A DNA stretch of 64,000 nt from a bacterium (lineage in GTDB: Bacteria; Electryoneota; Electryoneia; Electryoneales; Electryoneaceae), in the NCBI GenBank assembly GCA_019912845.1, contig JAIOHU010000137.1, forward strand, positions 1 through 64,000, given 5' to 3'. The notes below the pieces were generated by a model. That model saw only the letters and a program-made list of their open reading frames with translations. It searched no databases and was not told where the DNA came from. Shown piece after piece: positions 54,467 through 64,000 of this stretch (the stretch's first letter is position 1; every line of letters starts with the position of its first letter). Both the position numbers and the translations under genes were made by a program.

Positions 54467-54539
54467 TTGGCATTGGACTTGTCCAATGTTTAATAACGCT
54501 GGTAGTAGATTCATTAGACCCTGGATAAACTGGGGTCAA
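54467..54539. repeat. Nested palindromic repeat (family B), second copy
   Basis: TTGGCATTGGACTTGTCCAATGTTTAATAA ... TCATTAGACCCTGGATAAACTGGGGTCAA. Confidence 0.5.
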
Positions 54540-54625
54540 TTAGGTATTTCAGGTGACTGAACTCACCAGATAATCGAAACAATAATCCTTTGATAAACCC
54601 ACACATGAGTTTACCAAAAGGAGGA

Positions 54626-55735
54626 TTACTCTGGTTCGGGCGAGGAAAGTACGCCAAGAACAGTGTTTGCGACCAGTTCGTGACCCAATTTATTCCAGTG
54701 GTTATCGTACGGGGTCTCAAAGCGTTGTTTATGTTTAGCATAGTGAGTTTTGAATATCGGGGTCATATCAATAAATTCGCAATCTCGTGAAGCGCAGATT
54801 TCACTCATTAACATGTGCAAAAACATGAGCTTGCTATTCTTGAAACTGTTATTGTATATCTCTTCTCGCAATCCATCCATGATAAAGATGACTCGCTTGT
54901 CCGAATTTTCCTTCAGGATAGTTTCGATGAGATAGGTGATACCGGATTTTATGTCCTCCAGACGCTCAAACATCGCATCAACATTGATGTTCATGTTGTA
55001 TTCCGGAGCGTCACCACCCATCGTTAATCGGTTTATAAATCCCTGAAGAACTTCCTTAGCATGCAAATTGATGTACAGGTAACGAACGAGTGCGCTTTTG
55101 CGAATCATCCGGATTGTATTGTTGGGTCGATATGCTTTTGGTGGAATTTCATTGATTCCATGTGCGCTGTCCTCGATCTGCATAAATAACGGATTCCGAA
55201 TCATATCCGTATGACTCTCATCAAAATCATTGTGAATGACAACAAAAACCAGGATATCGGGATCGAAATTTGTGTTCACATAACGTGAAACATGCAAATA
55301 CTGCGAAAAAGGTGCACCTGCCATCCCGAAACTGTAAACACGCATGCTATCCTGCAATGAATCCGCCACCAGCGAGCTCATTTTCTGGTCAACATCCAGT
55401 TGCAGCCCATCCACATAAGAATCGCCGATGATCGCCACCAACGGCTTTGTGGACGAACGATCATAATCAAATGGACTATTCCAGCCATAGTTGTTGATAT
55501 GCCATCTGCCACGTTGCTGAGCGAAGTTACCAATGGTAAACAACCCATCACTATTCAGGGAAGCGTTGTAATTCATCACATTTCCATTGGGGTCAGTTTG
55601 ATGGTATGGCGGGAAACTTGCCGGGATGATAAAACGAAAGGTCAGTTCTGCGAATGCCAGCAAAAGAATTATTGTTGGAACAGTCACCAGCAAAAAGTTA
55701 CGCAATATTGCCCTGAATTTATTCACTTTTTCCAC
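54626..55735 (-). CDS. SGNH/GDSL hydrolase-like membrane-anchored protein
   Basis: N-terminal TM; VAIIGDSYVDGLQ, DILVFVVIHNDFDESH, C-terminal DNHWNKLGHELVA. Confidence 0.75.
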   Translation of the reverse strand: MEKVNKFRAILRNFLLVTVPTIILLLAFAELTFRFIIPASFPPYHQTDPNGNVMNYNASLNSDGLFTIGNFAQQRGRWHINNYGWNSPFDYDRSSTKPLVAIIGDSYVDGLQLDVDQKMSSLVADSLQDSMRVYSFGMAGAPFSQYLHVSRYVNTNFDPDILVFVVIHNDFDESHTDMIRNPLFMQIEDSAHGINEIPPKAYRPNNTIRMIRKSALVRYLYINLHAKEVLQGFINRLTMGGDAPEYNMNINVDAMFERLEDIKSGITYLIETILKENSDKRVIFIMDGLREEIYNNSFKNSKLMFLHMLMSEICASRDCEFIDMTPIFKTHYAKHKQRFETPYDNHWNKLGHELVANTVLGVLSSPEPE

Positions 55736-55824
55736 TCAGCAGAAACGACCATCAGTGATTTTTTGATTGGTGGAAGGTAAAAGATGCTCCTCGTACTAGC
55801 AAGGTTGGGAATTTACTGATAGCC

Positions 55825-57380
55825 CTATTTTACATAAAAGATTCGTACGCTCTGACTCTGTTGCGAAGATCGAAGTGTCAGGTAATATACCCCTGCTGCC
55901 ATGTTCTCGGAGGCAACCCATGAGAGTTGGTGGTTACCGGGAGATAAGGTATAAGATTTACGTGATATTTGCCGTCCCAGGATATCATGCACAAAGAACG
56001 TATACGGCTGAGGTTTTGGGATTTCAACAGATAGGGTAATCTGTGAATTAAAGGGATTCGGATACACAGAATTCAACTGAAAAAGGGATGGATTTGATGT
56101 CTGGCGAGGAGTCAGAACAGCGTTTTGATTGAAGTAGTGAATGCCTATGTCTACAAGACCACCATCAGGATCAGAGAGCGAATCAATTAATCCTGCTTCG
56201 GTTGTCCCTGCATCAATACACGGGGAAATTTCTAATGGATGGAAGTTATTATTGGCTGGATCAATTAGCTGAGGATTTAGAAAAATATTTTCATATAAAT
56301 CGCAGACCTCTCCATTTGCGTTTTCAGAATCCAAATGCCCAAAATTTTCTGAGTAATGCGAATCTTCCGCAAAAGTGACGTTGTTTCCGTTTTCAAAATA
56401 CAAGCTATTGTAACTTCCAAGTAATCCATCTCTAGTATAAATAGCTTCAGTACCGTTATTTTGAAAGATTATGGTATTGATGATAAATGTTGGATATCCA
56501 AAATAGACTGATCCCGAATCGGCAGTATTATCAAAAAACACTGAATTTGTAATATTGACTGCGGCAAACCGTGATCCAGAATAGATGGCTCCACCTTTGA
56601 TTTCAGCCGTATTTGATTTGAACAGTGATCTGTCAATCCTTACATAACCTGTTGAATACAAAGCAGCTCCAACCAATGCTGAATTATAACTAAATTCGCA
56701 ACTATCAATTTCTATACCGGATGACCATTCCTTAATGGCTGAATTTTCATTGTTTATAAAATTGGACAGTGATAATGTTAAGTATCCGTAATTTGAATAA
56801 ATTCCATTGTTAGTATTACGTGCGAATACACAAGAGATGATAGTGTTTGAATCCAAATCACTATAAAAGCCGATCCCACGATTTTCACTTATTGAACTAT
56901 ACATTATGGTATCCAAACCCAATGTGTGACTATGAATCCCAGCGCCACGTCACCCTGCACTGTGTTGTGTGAAATACGGCTGTGACGTAAAGTCATTGTT
57001 GACATAGGTGAAACAGATATTCCAGAATCATCGCTACCGGTTACAACGATATAGTTGAGTTTAGTGCGATAATTAGTCGTTTCCAGGTTGATACCCCGCC
57101 ATGGAATTCCTTCTTCAAATGATTCAAAACGAATGCTGTCTCCCTCTGCACCCATTGCATAGAGGGCACCATGATTGGTACATCGCACTCCCTCATAAAA
57201 GCGTAGGACTACTCCGGGACGCAAATACCATAGGGTATGGGATTCTACCCAGATATCATCTTCTACGATATATTCACCCGCATCGAGCGTATCAGACTGT
57301 GCACCGGAGAGATATATTTGCGAAAAACAGAGCGTGGAAAGCATTATGAAAATGAGTATCAGCAGGAATAGTCTTCGCAT
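55825..57380 (-). pseudogene. Secreted right-handed beta-helix protein with type IX-like tail, interrupted by a frameshift
   Basis: ORFs 57380-56904 (signal peptide and N-terminal helix) and 56922-55825 (beta-helix and SVYPNPFNSQITL...VRIFYVK tail) are in different frames but read as one protein; frame change near 56930-56955. Confidence 0.65.
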
Positions 57381-57460
57381 GGGTTACCTGACATTTTTTC
57401 AGGTTAAGAGGGATGCGTTCACTGGGAACAGGAGTAAGTTACGTGAGATTGTTTACTTCT

Positions 57461-57485
57461 GCAACATCTACGGATGTTGCGAAAC
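57461..57485. repeat. UNCG-loop hairpin repeat, copy 2
   Basis: GCAACATC-TACG-GATGTTGC then GAAAC. Confidence 0.5.
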
Positions 57486-57658
57486 TTTCGGCATGGACTT
57501 GGATAAGATCAACAGCTAATAAAATCAGGATGTAAAATTGTTCATCGCTTTACCACCACAGCGTGGTGGAATTTGGGTAGCCCCGCGGTGCAGCGAAGCG
57601 GAACCCGGGGAGCACCGAAGCACGCCAAATAAAAGCCTTGTATGGGCGGGACGACCTT

Positions 57659-59368
57659 TTACTTCATCAATACCAGCTTTTCCGAAGCAACTGTTCTGCC
57701 ATTTGAATGCACTTGCACAATGTAAATCCCGCTGCTCAAACCCTTACCCTTGATTGTAAATTCCTTGAAGCCCGATTCAAGGCCTTCATCCTGGAGACGT
57801 ACAACTTCTCTTCCCAACAAATCAAAAAGCACCAGATCAAATGCTGCCGGGTTTGATAGTTCAACCTTGATACGTGTTTGCTGATTAAAGGGATTTGGGT
57901 AAATCGAAGCAATCCTGAAATCTTGAGGAGTGCTATTTTCAAATTTTTGTGAAGGCACATCCAACTGCGCAAGCTCCAGCGCGGCCTGGGCGTTCACACG
58001 TCCATAACCGAGCAAGCCAGCATACTGAGGGTTAATCTGATCGACATTGTCGCATGAGGCGTTCAGCATGGCTGTTATCTGAGCACGGCTGAAATCAGGA
58101 TTATAACCCAACATCAACCCGGCAACCGCAGCAACGAAGGGTGAGGACATACTCGTACCATTCCAGAGGGCATAAGAATACTCATGGTACTGGTTGAATG
58201 ATATGGTGCTGCCAATATCCACACCAGGCGCACTAATCGACACCCATTCGCCATAGCTGGAAAAATCAGCTTTTACATCCGAAGAATTCAAGGCGGCAAC
58301 AGCGATTACATTATCATACGCCGCTGGATAATTGTAGCTGTCATCATTTGAATTGCCTGCAGAAGCGAGCACCAGCACATCCAGTTCTTCGGCATAGTTC
58401 AGCGCAATTTCCCAGATCATACGCGGCTCAGTATCCCCAAACGACATGTTTATTATGTCTACATTCATATCCACTGCATATTGAATCGCAGGTGCAGCAT
58501 CATCGAGATAGGCGATGGAGTTCATTACCCCCTCTTCCTGCCAATATGCGAACATCACTCGGAGTGGTAGATGTTTTACATTCCACGAAGCGGAGGCAAT
58601 ACCAACAGCATTATCCGTAACCCCAGCAGCGATGCCCGCAACATGAGTTCCATGACCGTAAAAATCAGGATAAACTGTGTTGTCGCGAGGACCAACATCC
58701 TCGCCAGACACCAGTGAGAGCCAGTCGGGGAGTTCTGCTTCAGGTACAGAGACAAAATCATAACCGGTGAAATCATCAATGAACCCATTGTTATCATCAT
58801 CAACGCCATTCAGTTCATTAATATCCCAGTTTCCATTGTGGTTCAAATCCTCCCCGGGATTCACATACTGATTGGCAGCCAGGTCTTCATGGTGAATATC
58901 ACAGCCAGTATCAATTGTAGCGATCAAAATATCCGAAGTGCCATAATGCACATCCCAGGCGGAGGGAAGCCCCATCTTTTCCAGCCCCCAGAGATCAAAA
59001 TTAGTGTAATCATTCGGGAGACGGTGGCTTAGTTGCATCGGAGGTTGAAGGTCGATGGCTGTGACACCTTCGACACCTTCCAGACTGGTGGCGGTAGTAT
59101 AGGGATCAGTACTCAACTCGACACGGAACCAGCGATGCAGTCCGTGACGATACCATGATTGCAGGTTTTCCGTTTTGCTGGGCAGATAGAAAACAGGCAC
59201 CAGCTTTATTTCGCCAAGAAGCGAAGTTTCGAGAGTAAACTGTTCTACATTCCAGAGTGAACGAGCGGTGTTGTCATTCAGTTCGACCAGAACACGAGGG
59301 GGATACTCGCTGGAATACCCGGAAACAGTCAAGGCAACAAGCAGAAGTGTGAGTATAGTCAGGCGCAT
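57659..59368 (-). CDS. Subtilisin-like S8 serine protease with type IX-like C-terminal tail
   Basis: ATIDTGCDIHHEDL, GHGTHVAGIAAG, NGTSMSSPFVAAVAGLM; C-terminus SIYPNPFNQQTRIKV...GIYIVQV. Confidence 0.93.
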   Translation of the reverse strand: MRLTILTLLLVALTVSGYSSEYPPRVLVELNDNTARSLWNVEQFTLETSLLGEIKLVPVFYLPSKTENLQSWYRHGLHRWFRVELSTDPYTTATSLEGVEGVTAIDLQPPMQLSHRLPNDYTNFDLWGLEKMGLPSAWDVHYGTSDILIATIDTGCDIHHEDLAANQYVNPGEDLNHNGNWDINELNGVDDDNNGFIDDFTGYDFVSVPEAELPDWLSLVSGEDVGPRDNTVYPDFYGHGTHVAGIAAGVTDNAVGIASASWNVKHLPLRVMFAYWQEEGVMNSIAYLDDAAPAIQYAVDMNVDIINMSFGDTEPRMIWEIALNYAEELDVLVLASAGNSNDDSYNYPAAYDNVIAVAALNSSDVKADFSSYGEWVSISAPGVDIGSTISFNQYHEYSYALWNGTSMSSPFVAAVAGLMLGYNPDFSRAQITAMLNASCDNVDQINPQYAGLLGYGRVNAQAALELAQLDVPSQKFENSTPQDFRIASIYPNPFNQQTRIKVELSNPAAFDLVLFDLLGREVVRLQDEGLESGFKEFTIKGKGLSSGIYIVQVHSNGRTVASEKLVLMK

Positions 59369-59666
59369 ATTTTTTCCAGGCAGAAAAATGAGTTCTCGAT
59401 ATTAAGGTAGCAAATCATGGCAGCATTTAAAACTCTACCTGTTAAATACTTCCACTCTCAATTTAGTGTAATTTGAATTTAAAGAGGGTGATATGTGGCA
59501 CATTTTTGAGTAGAGTGAAAAATTGTCATAGTAAAGAAGCAAAAATGAAAAATATTTCGGGCTGAGTAGTTTATTGACGATCTTCACTGAACTATATTCC
59601 TCAATCGTCTTCTTATAATGTTGATCGAGTATAACCAATAATTTCACACCTGAAAACGGTGGTACC

Positions 59667-60851
59667 ATGAGCAGGGAGATCACACACCGTTTCCGTGAAT
59701 TTCAATCAGAAATCCAGCAGATGTTGGATGGGTTTCGTGAGGCACGGATCGCTCGTATCTTTATTATCATCCTGATCCTGATGATCGCGGGTGGGATGAC
59801 GCTCTGGGCGATTGAGGGACGTAAGACTTTCGCGACCCCATTCGATGCTTTCTGGTGGGCATTAGTGACCATGACGACTGTGGGGTATGGCGATATCACT
59901 CCGCATGGTGTCAGTGGACGTATTGCTGCAATGGTGTTGATGATACTTGGGATGTCTATTGTAAGTTTGTTTACGGCATCGGTTTCTTCGGTATTGGTAG
60001 CGATAAAAATCCGGGAGGGAAAGGGTTTGCGAGACATATCTTATATTAACCACCTGGTGATATGCGGCTGGCATGATGGCGGCGAGGAAGTGATCAGCAG
60101 TTTAAAATCTCTCAGTAAAGAGAAAATGAAACTGGTGCTTATCAATGATCTGTCTTCCGGGAAGTCCGAAGAACTGCTTGAACGCTTCAAGGACCTGAAC
60201 CCCAAGTTTGTAAGAGGCGACTATCACCTCGACTCCATTTTGAGACGTGCTGCCGTTGATAAGGCAGCTGCTGTGCTTATCCTTCCCGAAATAAAAGACG
60301 ACCTCGCAGCTTCTCATGTAGACCAGCATACCATTCTGGCAGCTCTGGCGATTAAAGAGATCAATCCACGTGTGAAGGTATACGCGCATGCTTTGGATAG
60401 AAACTCCGTTCCTCACATGAGACGGGGTGGGGTAGATCGTGTGGTACTGCGTGACGCCCATATCGGTTTTCTGTTGGCAGCTCACGCCCTCGCCCCTGGA
60501 ATTCCCGAAGTTGTGGATGAATTGCTTACTTACGAATCGAACAATAGGATAGAACGCGTAACGATGCCGAAAGAGCTTGTTGGCAAAACTTTCCGTGACG
60601 CTCAACTCTGGGCTGTTCATGAACTGGATGGTATGCTGATTGGGCTTGTGTCGGAGGAGCAGGTGCTTGGGGTTACCGATATTCTTTCTGACGACATTTC
60701 ATCGATTGATCAGTTTATAATGAAAAAATTCGAAGAAGCGGGACGATCTGCTGAAGAACTCGCAAGCACTCAAATAACCATCAACCCTTCACCAGAACGT
60801 CAAATCGGACCGCGGGATGTTGCTGTTGTAATTCGACGGGTTGGCGAATAA
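59667..60851 (+). CDS. Potassium channel with TrkA-N domain
   Basis: TMTTVGYGDITP selectivity filter; HLVICGWHDGGEEVISSL; RCK-like domain. Confidence 0.92.
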   Translation: MSREITHRFREFQSEIQQMLDGFREARIARIFIIILILMIAGGMTLWAIEGRKTFATPFDAFWWALVTMTTVGYGDITPHGVSGRIAAMVLMILGMSIVSLFTASVSSVLVAIKIREGKGLRDISYINHLVICGWHDGGEEVISSLKSLSKEKMKLVLINDLSSGKSEELLERFKDLNPKFVRGDYHLDSILRRAAVDKAAAVLILPEIKDDLAASHVDQHTILAALAIKEINPRVKVYAHALDRNSVPHMRRGGVDRVVLRDAHIGFLLAAHALAPGIPEVVDELLTYESNNRIERVTMPKELVGKTFRDAQLWAVHELDGMLIGLVSEEQVLGVTDILSDDISSIDQFIMKKFEEAGRSAEELASTQITINPSPERQIGPRDVAVVIRRVGE

Positions 60852-61018
60852 AATCAGCAGGGTTTAAAATGATATCAGTGCTGTATTGAATTCTGTTTTG
60901 CAGCCGGTGTTACCCTGCGTCCTGCCAGCATGGTATTGGTTGGCATCCAGGAGGGTTAATCGTGAATAAACGGTTTTTAAAAAGGTACTAGAAAAAATAT
61001 ATTGAAAAAGGATAATCC

Positions 61019-61555
61019 ATGAGCAGGAGCAAAGCTGGCAACTCAACCATCAGCGTCGATCTGTTGCTCGAATATCCACTTTTTCGTGATATGTCTCATA
61101 CGCAGGTTGCAGCAGCAGCCAATCACATCGAAAAGCTAGGCTACGAAAGCGGGACAAACATCTTCAAAGAGGGGGAGCAGGGTGATGATGTGTTTATTCT
61201 GCTCGAAGGTGAAATCTCGATTACCCAAAGACTCACCCTGTTTACCTCACGTGATGAAAAACAGGAACGCGATAAATCCTTAATCCACCTTAATGCGAGC
61301 ATGCGTCCGGTTATCGGCGAAATTGCTCTCTGCGCAAACACCCCACGTTCCGCTTCAGTTACTGCCAGGAGTGATGTAGTAATTGGTGGTTTCAGTGCGG
61401 ACGATCTCAAACTGGTTATCGACCAGGACCCACACTTCGGCTATCTCTTCTATAGAAATCTCTCGTCCATTATCTCGCAACGTCTGATCACTGCAAACGA
61501 AAATGTTCTCAAGCTGACAACGGCTTTCTCTCTGGCACTCCAACGCAAAGTCTAA
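61019..61555 (+). CDS. Cyclic nucleotide-binding domain protein
   Basis: GTNIFKEGEQGDDVFILLEGEISI, PVIGEIALCANTPRSASVTARSDVVI. Confidence 0.85.
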   Translation: MSRSKAGNSTISVDLLLEYPLFRDMSHTQVAAAANHIEKLGYESGTNIFKEGEQGDDVFILLEGEISITQRLTLFTSRDEKQERDKSLIHLNASMRPVIGEIALCANTPRSASVTARSDVVIGGFSADDLKLVIDQDPHFGYLFYRNLSSIISQRLITANENVLKLTTAFSLALQRKV

Positions 61556-61562
61556 CTACTTC

Positions 61563-61680
61563 TAACCACAGAGACGCACCAATGAACCACAGAGACACAC
61601 CAATGAACCACAGAGGCACAGAGACGCAGAGACACAGAGGTAAAACTTGAACCACAGAGATCACAGAGAACACAGAGAAA
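61563..61680 (+). repeat. ACAGAG-type direct repeats, left arm
   Basis: Tandem CACAGAGA/CACAGAGG units ending AACCACAGAGATCACAGAGAACACAGAGAAA (61650-61680). Confidence 0.9.
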
Positions 61681-61688
61681 AGATTAAA

Positions 61689-62060
61689 ATGAATAAAGAT
61701 GAGCTTACCGGAAAAATTATTGAAGCTGCAATTGAGGTGCATAAAACATTAGGTCCCGGATTGCTGGAAAATACGTATGAAATTTGTCTGCACTGGGAAC
61801 TGACAAATAGAGGGATAAAATCAGAACGTCAGGTGGAATTACCAGTTATATATAAAGGGGTAAAAATTGAAACAGCATATCGACTAGATATTTTAGTTGA
61901 GAGCAAAGTCATAGTTGAGGTAAAGGCAGTGCAGGAACTAAACGCAGTGCATGATGCCCAATTGATGACTTACCTGAAATTGAGCAAGCTTAAAACTGGT
62001 CTGCTTATTAACTTCAGTAACAAGCTGCTGAAGAATAATATCAAAAGAATATCAATGTAG
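61689..62060 (+). CDS. GxxExxY protein, PD-(D/E)XK nuclease-like (PDDEXK_3 type)
   Basis: GPGLLENTYEICL (GxxExxY), YRLDILVESKVIVEVKA (D...ExK). Track start 61647 is a TTG inside the repeat. Confidence 0.85.
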   Translation: MNKDELTGKIIEAAIEVHKTLGPGLLENTYEICLHWELTNRGIKSERQVELPVIYKGVKIETAYRLDILVESKVIVEVKAVQELNAVHDAQLMTYLKLSKLKTGLLINFSNKLLKNNIKRISM

Positions 62061-62214
62061 TCCTGTAGTAATAATCTTTTCGGTAATCCAGATAACTGAC
62101 CTCGCTGGTTAATGCGGAGAATTCTGTGGACGCCTGTCTCTTGTTATCCAGCAACCGCAAGCTACCGTATCCTATCTATTAAACTGTTCTCGTTCAGTGT
62201 ATTCCAGATAAGAA

Positions 62215-62283
62215 TTTCTCTGTGTTCTCTGTGATCTCTGTGGTTAAATTTCTTATACTCTGTGTCTCTGTGGTAAAATTTTA
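62215..62283 (-). repeat. ACAGAG-type repeats, right arm (inverted)
   Basis: 62215-62245 is the exact reverse complement of 61650-61680; further CTCTGTGTCTCTGTGG units. Confidence 0.9.
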
Positions 62284-62305
62284 ATATTCACTTGCGAGGA
62301 AATAA

Positions 62306-64000
62306 ATGGACATCCCGAAAACCTACGATCCGAACAAAGTAGAAGCAAAATACGCCAAATGGTGGCAGGAAAAAGGTTTTTTCAAAACAGCCCCCGACCC
62401 GGATAAAGAACCATTCACCATCATGATGCCCCCTCCGAATGTGACTGGTGTGCTGCACATGGGGCATGCGTTACAGGATACCATACAGGATACCTTGATA
62501 CGGTATCACCGTATGCAGGGTTTTGAAGCTCACTGGCAGGCAGGAAAGGATCACGCCGGCATTGCTACCCAGACGGTTGTCGAAAAAGAGCTGAAGAAAA
62601 ATCGTCAACCGGATCGTCGGACACTGGGACGTGATAAGTTCATAGAAGAGGTGTGGAAGGTTGTTGAACGTAACCAGAATGTGATTACGCGCCAGAAAAT
62701 GGCGATGGGGGACAGTGCGGACTGGTCACGTGAACGTTTTACTCTTGATGAAGGGTTGAGTCGTGCGGTACGAGAGGTATTCGTCAGACTGTATGAGGAC
62801 GGCTTGATCTATCGCGGACCATATATCGTAAACTGGTCACCGGCGCTTGGTTCTGCGATCAGTGATGAGGAGGTCGACCACAGGGATGAAGAGGGTCATC
62901 TCTGGCATATCCGTTACCCGGGAGTCAATGGTGGAGAAGGCGCAGTAGTAGCTACCACTCGTCCCGAAACCATGCTCGGCGATACTGCGGTCATGGTGCA
63001 TCCAGAGGATGAACGTTATCAGCACTTGATCGGTAAAGAGGTGGAGCTGCCTTTGACCGGTCGTCGAATTCCAGTCATCGCTGATGATTATGTCGACCGT
63101 GAGTTCGGAACTGGTACCGTAAAAGTTACCCCTGCACATGACCCCAATGATTTTGAGGTAGGCAAACGTCACAATCTCCCGATGCCGGTCATTATGGACA
63201 CTCATGCCCAGATTCAGGCACCGGCACCGGAAAAATATATCGGGATGGACAGGTTCAAAGCACGAGATGCGATTATAAAAGACCTTGAGGAGCAGGGATT
63301 GCTGGTGAAAGTAGAAAAACATCAGCATGCTGTTGGCTACTGTCATCGCACCAAAGTTCCTATCGAACCCTATCTGTCGACCCAATGGTTTTTGAAGATG
63401 AAACCACTAGCCGATCCGGCGATTGAAGCGGTGCGTAACGGTGAGATTCAGTTCGTTCCCAACCGTTGGGAAAAGGTTTATTTCCAATGGCTTGAAAATA
63501 TCAGGGATTGGTGCATATCTCGTCAGCTATGGTGGGGACATAGAATTCCGGCGTGGTATTGCGACAATTGCGACGAGATGACAGTAAGTCGTGAAGACCC
63601 GGGTGAATGCTCAGCCTGCGGATCAAAAAACATTCGACAGGATGAAGATGTGCTGGATACATGGTTCTCCAGTTGGATATGGCCCTTCTCTACACTTGGT
63701 TGGCCGGACGAAACAGATGAAATCGGATATTACCACCCGACAGACGTTCTGGTGAGTGGGTATGATATCATCTTTTTCTGGATCGCACGCATGATTATGG
63801 CGGATCTCTATTTCACCGGACACATTCCCTATAAAACGGTTTATATCACAGGGATGATCAAAGATAAACAGGGACGCTGGATGTCGAAATCCCTCGGGAA
63901 CGGCATTGATCCCCTGGAAATGATCGAGCAGTATGGCGCGGATGCCGTGCGTTACAGTTTGACTGTGCTGACTACAGAAGGGCAGGATATCAATCTCGAT
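62306..64000 (+). CDS. valS: Valyl-tRNA synthetase, truncated by the window end
   Basis: Starts MDIPKTYDPNKVEAKYAKWWQEKGFF; PPPNVTGVLHMGHAL; GRWMSKSLGNGIDP; open to base 64000. Confidence 0.97.
   Translation, partial: MDIPKTYDPNKVEAKYAKWWQEKGFFKTAPDPDKEPFTIMMPPPNVTGVLHMGHALQDTIQDTLIRYHRMQGFEAHWQAGKDHAGIATQTVVEKELKKNRQPDRRTLGRDKFIEEVWKVVERNQNVITRQKMAMGDSADWSRERFTLDEGLSRAVREVFVRLYEDGLIYRGPYIVNWSPALGSAISDEEVDHRDEEGHLWHIRYPGVNGGEGAVVATTRPETMLGDTAVMVHPEDERYQHLIGKEVELPLTGRRIPVIADDYVDREFGTGTVKVTPAHDPNDFEVGKRHNLPMPVIMDTHAQIQAPAPEKYIGMDRFKARDAIIKDLEEQGLLVKVEKHQHAVGYCHRTKVPIEPYLSTQWFLKMKPLADPAIEAVRNGEIQFVPNRWEKVYFQWLENIRDWCISRQLWWGHRIPAWYCDNCDEMTVSREDPGECSACGSKNIRQDEDVLDTWFSSWIWPFSTLGWPDETDEIGYYHPTDVLVSGYDIIFFWIARMIMADLYFTGHIPYKTVYITGMIKDKQGRWMSKSLGNGIDPLEMIEQYGADAVRYSLTVLTTEGQDINLD

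Noticed and set aside
61509-61742. Minus-strand ORF CLCVSVPLWFIGVSLWFIGASLW...
   Set aside because: Low-complexity translation of the ACAGAG repeats.
62837-63823. Minus-strand ORFs 62837-63385 and 63623-63823
   Set aside because: Antisense to valS, whose frame and motifs are unambiguous.

Overview
This is a 64-kb bacterial chromosomal window covering a replication-origin neighbourhood. dnaA and dnaN flank an intergenic region with DnaA boxes (putative oriC), followed by a DUF721/DciA-like gene and gyrB. A separate rpmH-rnpA-yidD-yidC-mnmE-mnmG-rsmG block carries two parS-like 16-mers. A tightly packed minus-strand operon (about 36.4-27.4 kb) joins exopolysaccharide export and polymerisation genes to a signal peptidase / nucleotidyltransferase / PqqD / HprK-like kinase cassette and a lone receiver domain. 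Housekeeping genes include cmk, plsC-like, lptF/lptG, mtaB, a pepT-like gene, an OPT transporter and valS (cut by the window edge). Four secreted proteins carry 'YPNPFN...GxY' type IX-like C-terminal tails, which suggests an FCB-like or related candidate-phylum lineage (inference). The most noteworthy items are: (i) rnpA split across two frames at a T9 run; (ii) twin parS-like sites without parAB in the window; (iii) a GxxExxY/PD-(D/E)XK gene bounded by perfect 31-bp inverted ACAGAG repeats; (iv) the RiPP-like PqqD/HprK/NTase/S26 cassette fused to an EPS operon with no obvious precursor; (v) a sigma54-activator-like AAA+ protein without GAFTGA and with a changed Walker B; (vi) several dispersed intergenic repeat families, including UNCG-loop hairpins with compensatory changes. 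No tRNA, rRNA, CRISPR array, transposase or prophage was recognised. All calls are from reading the sequence and supplied translations; no searches were run.
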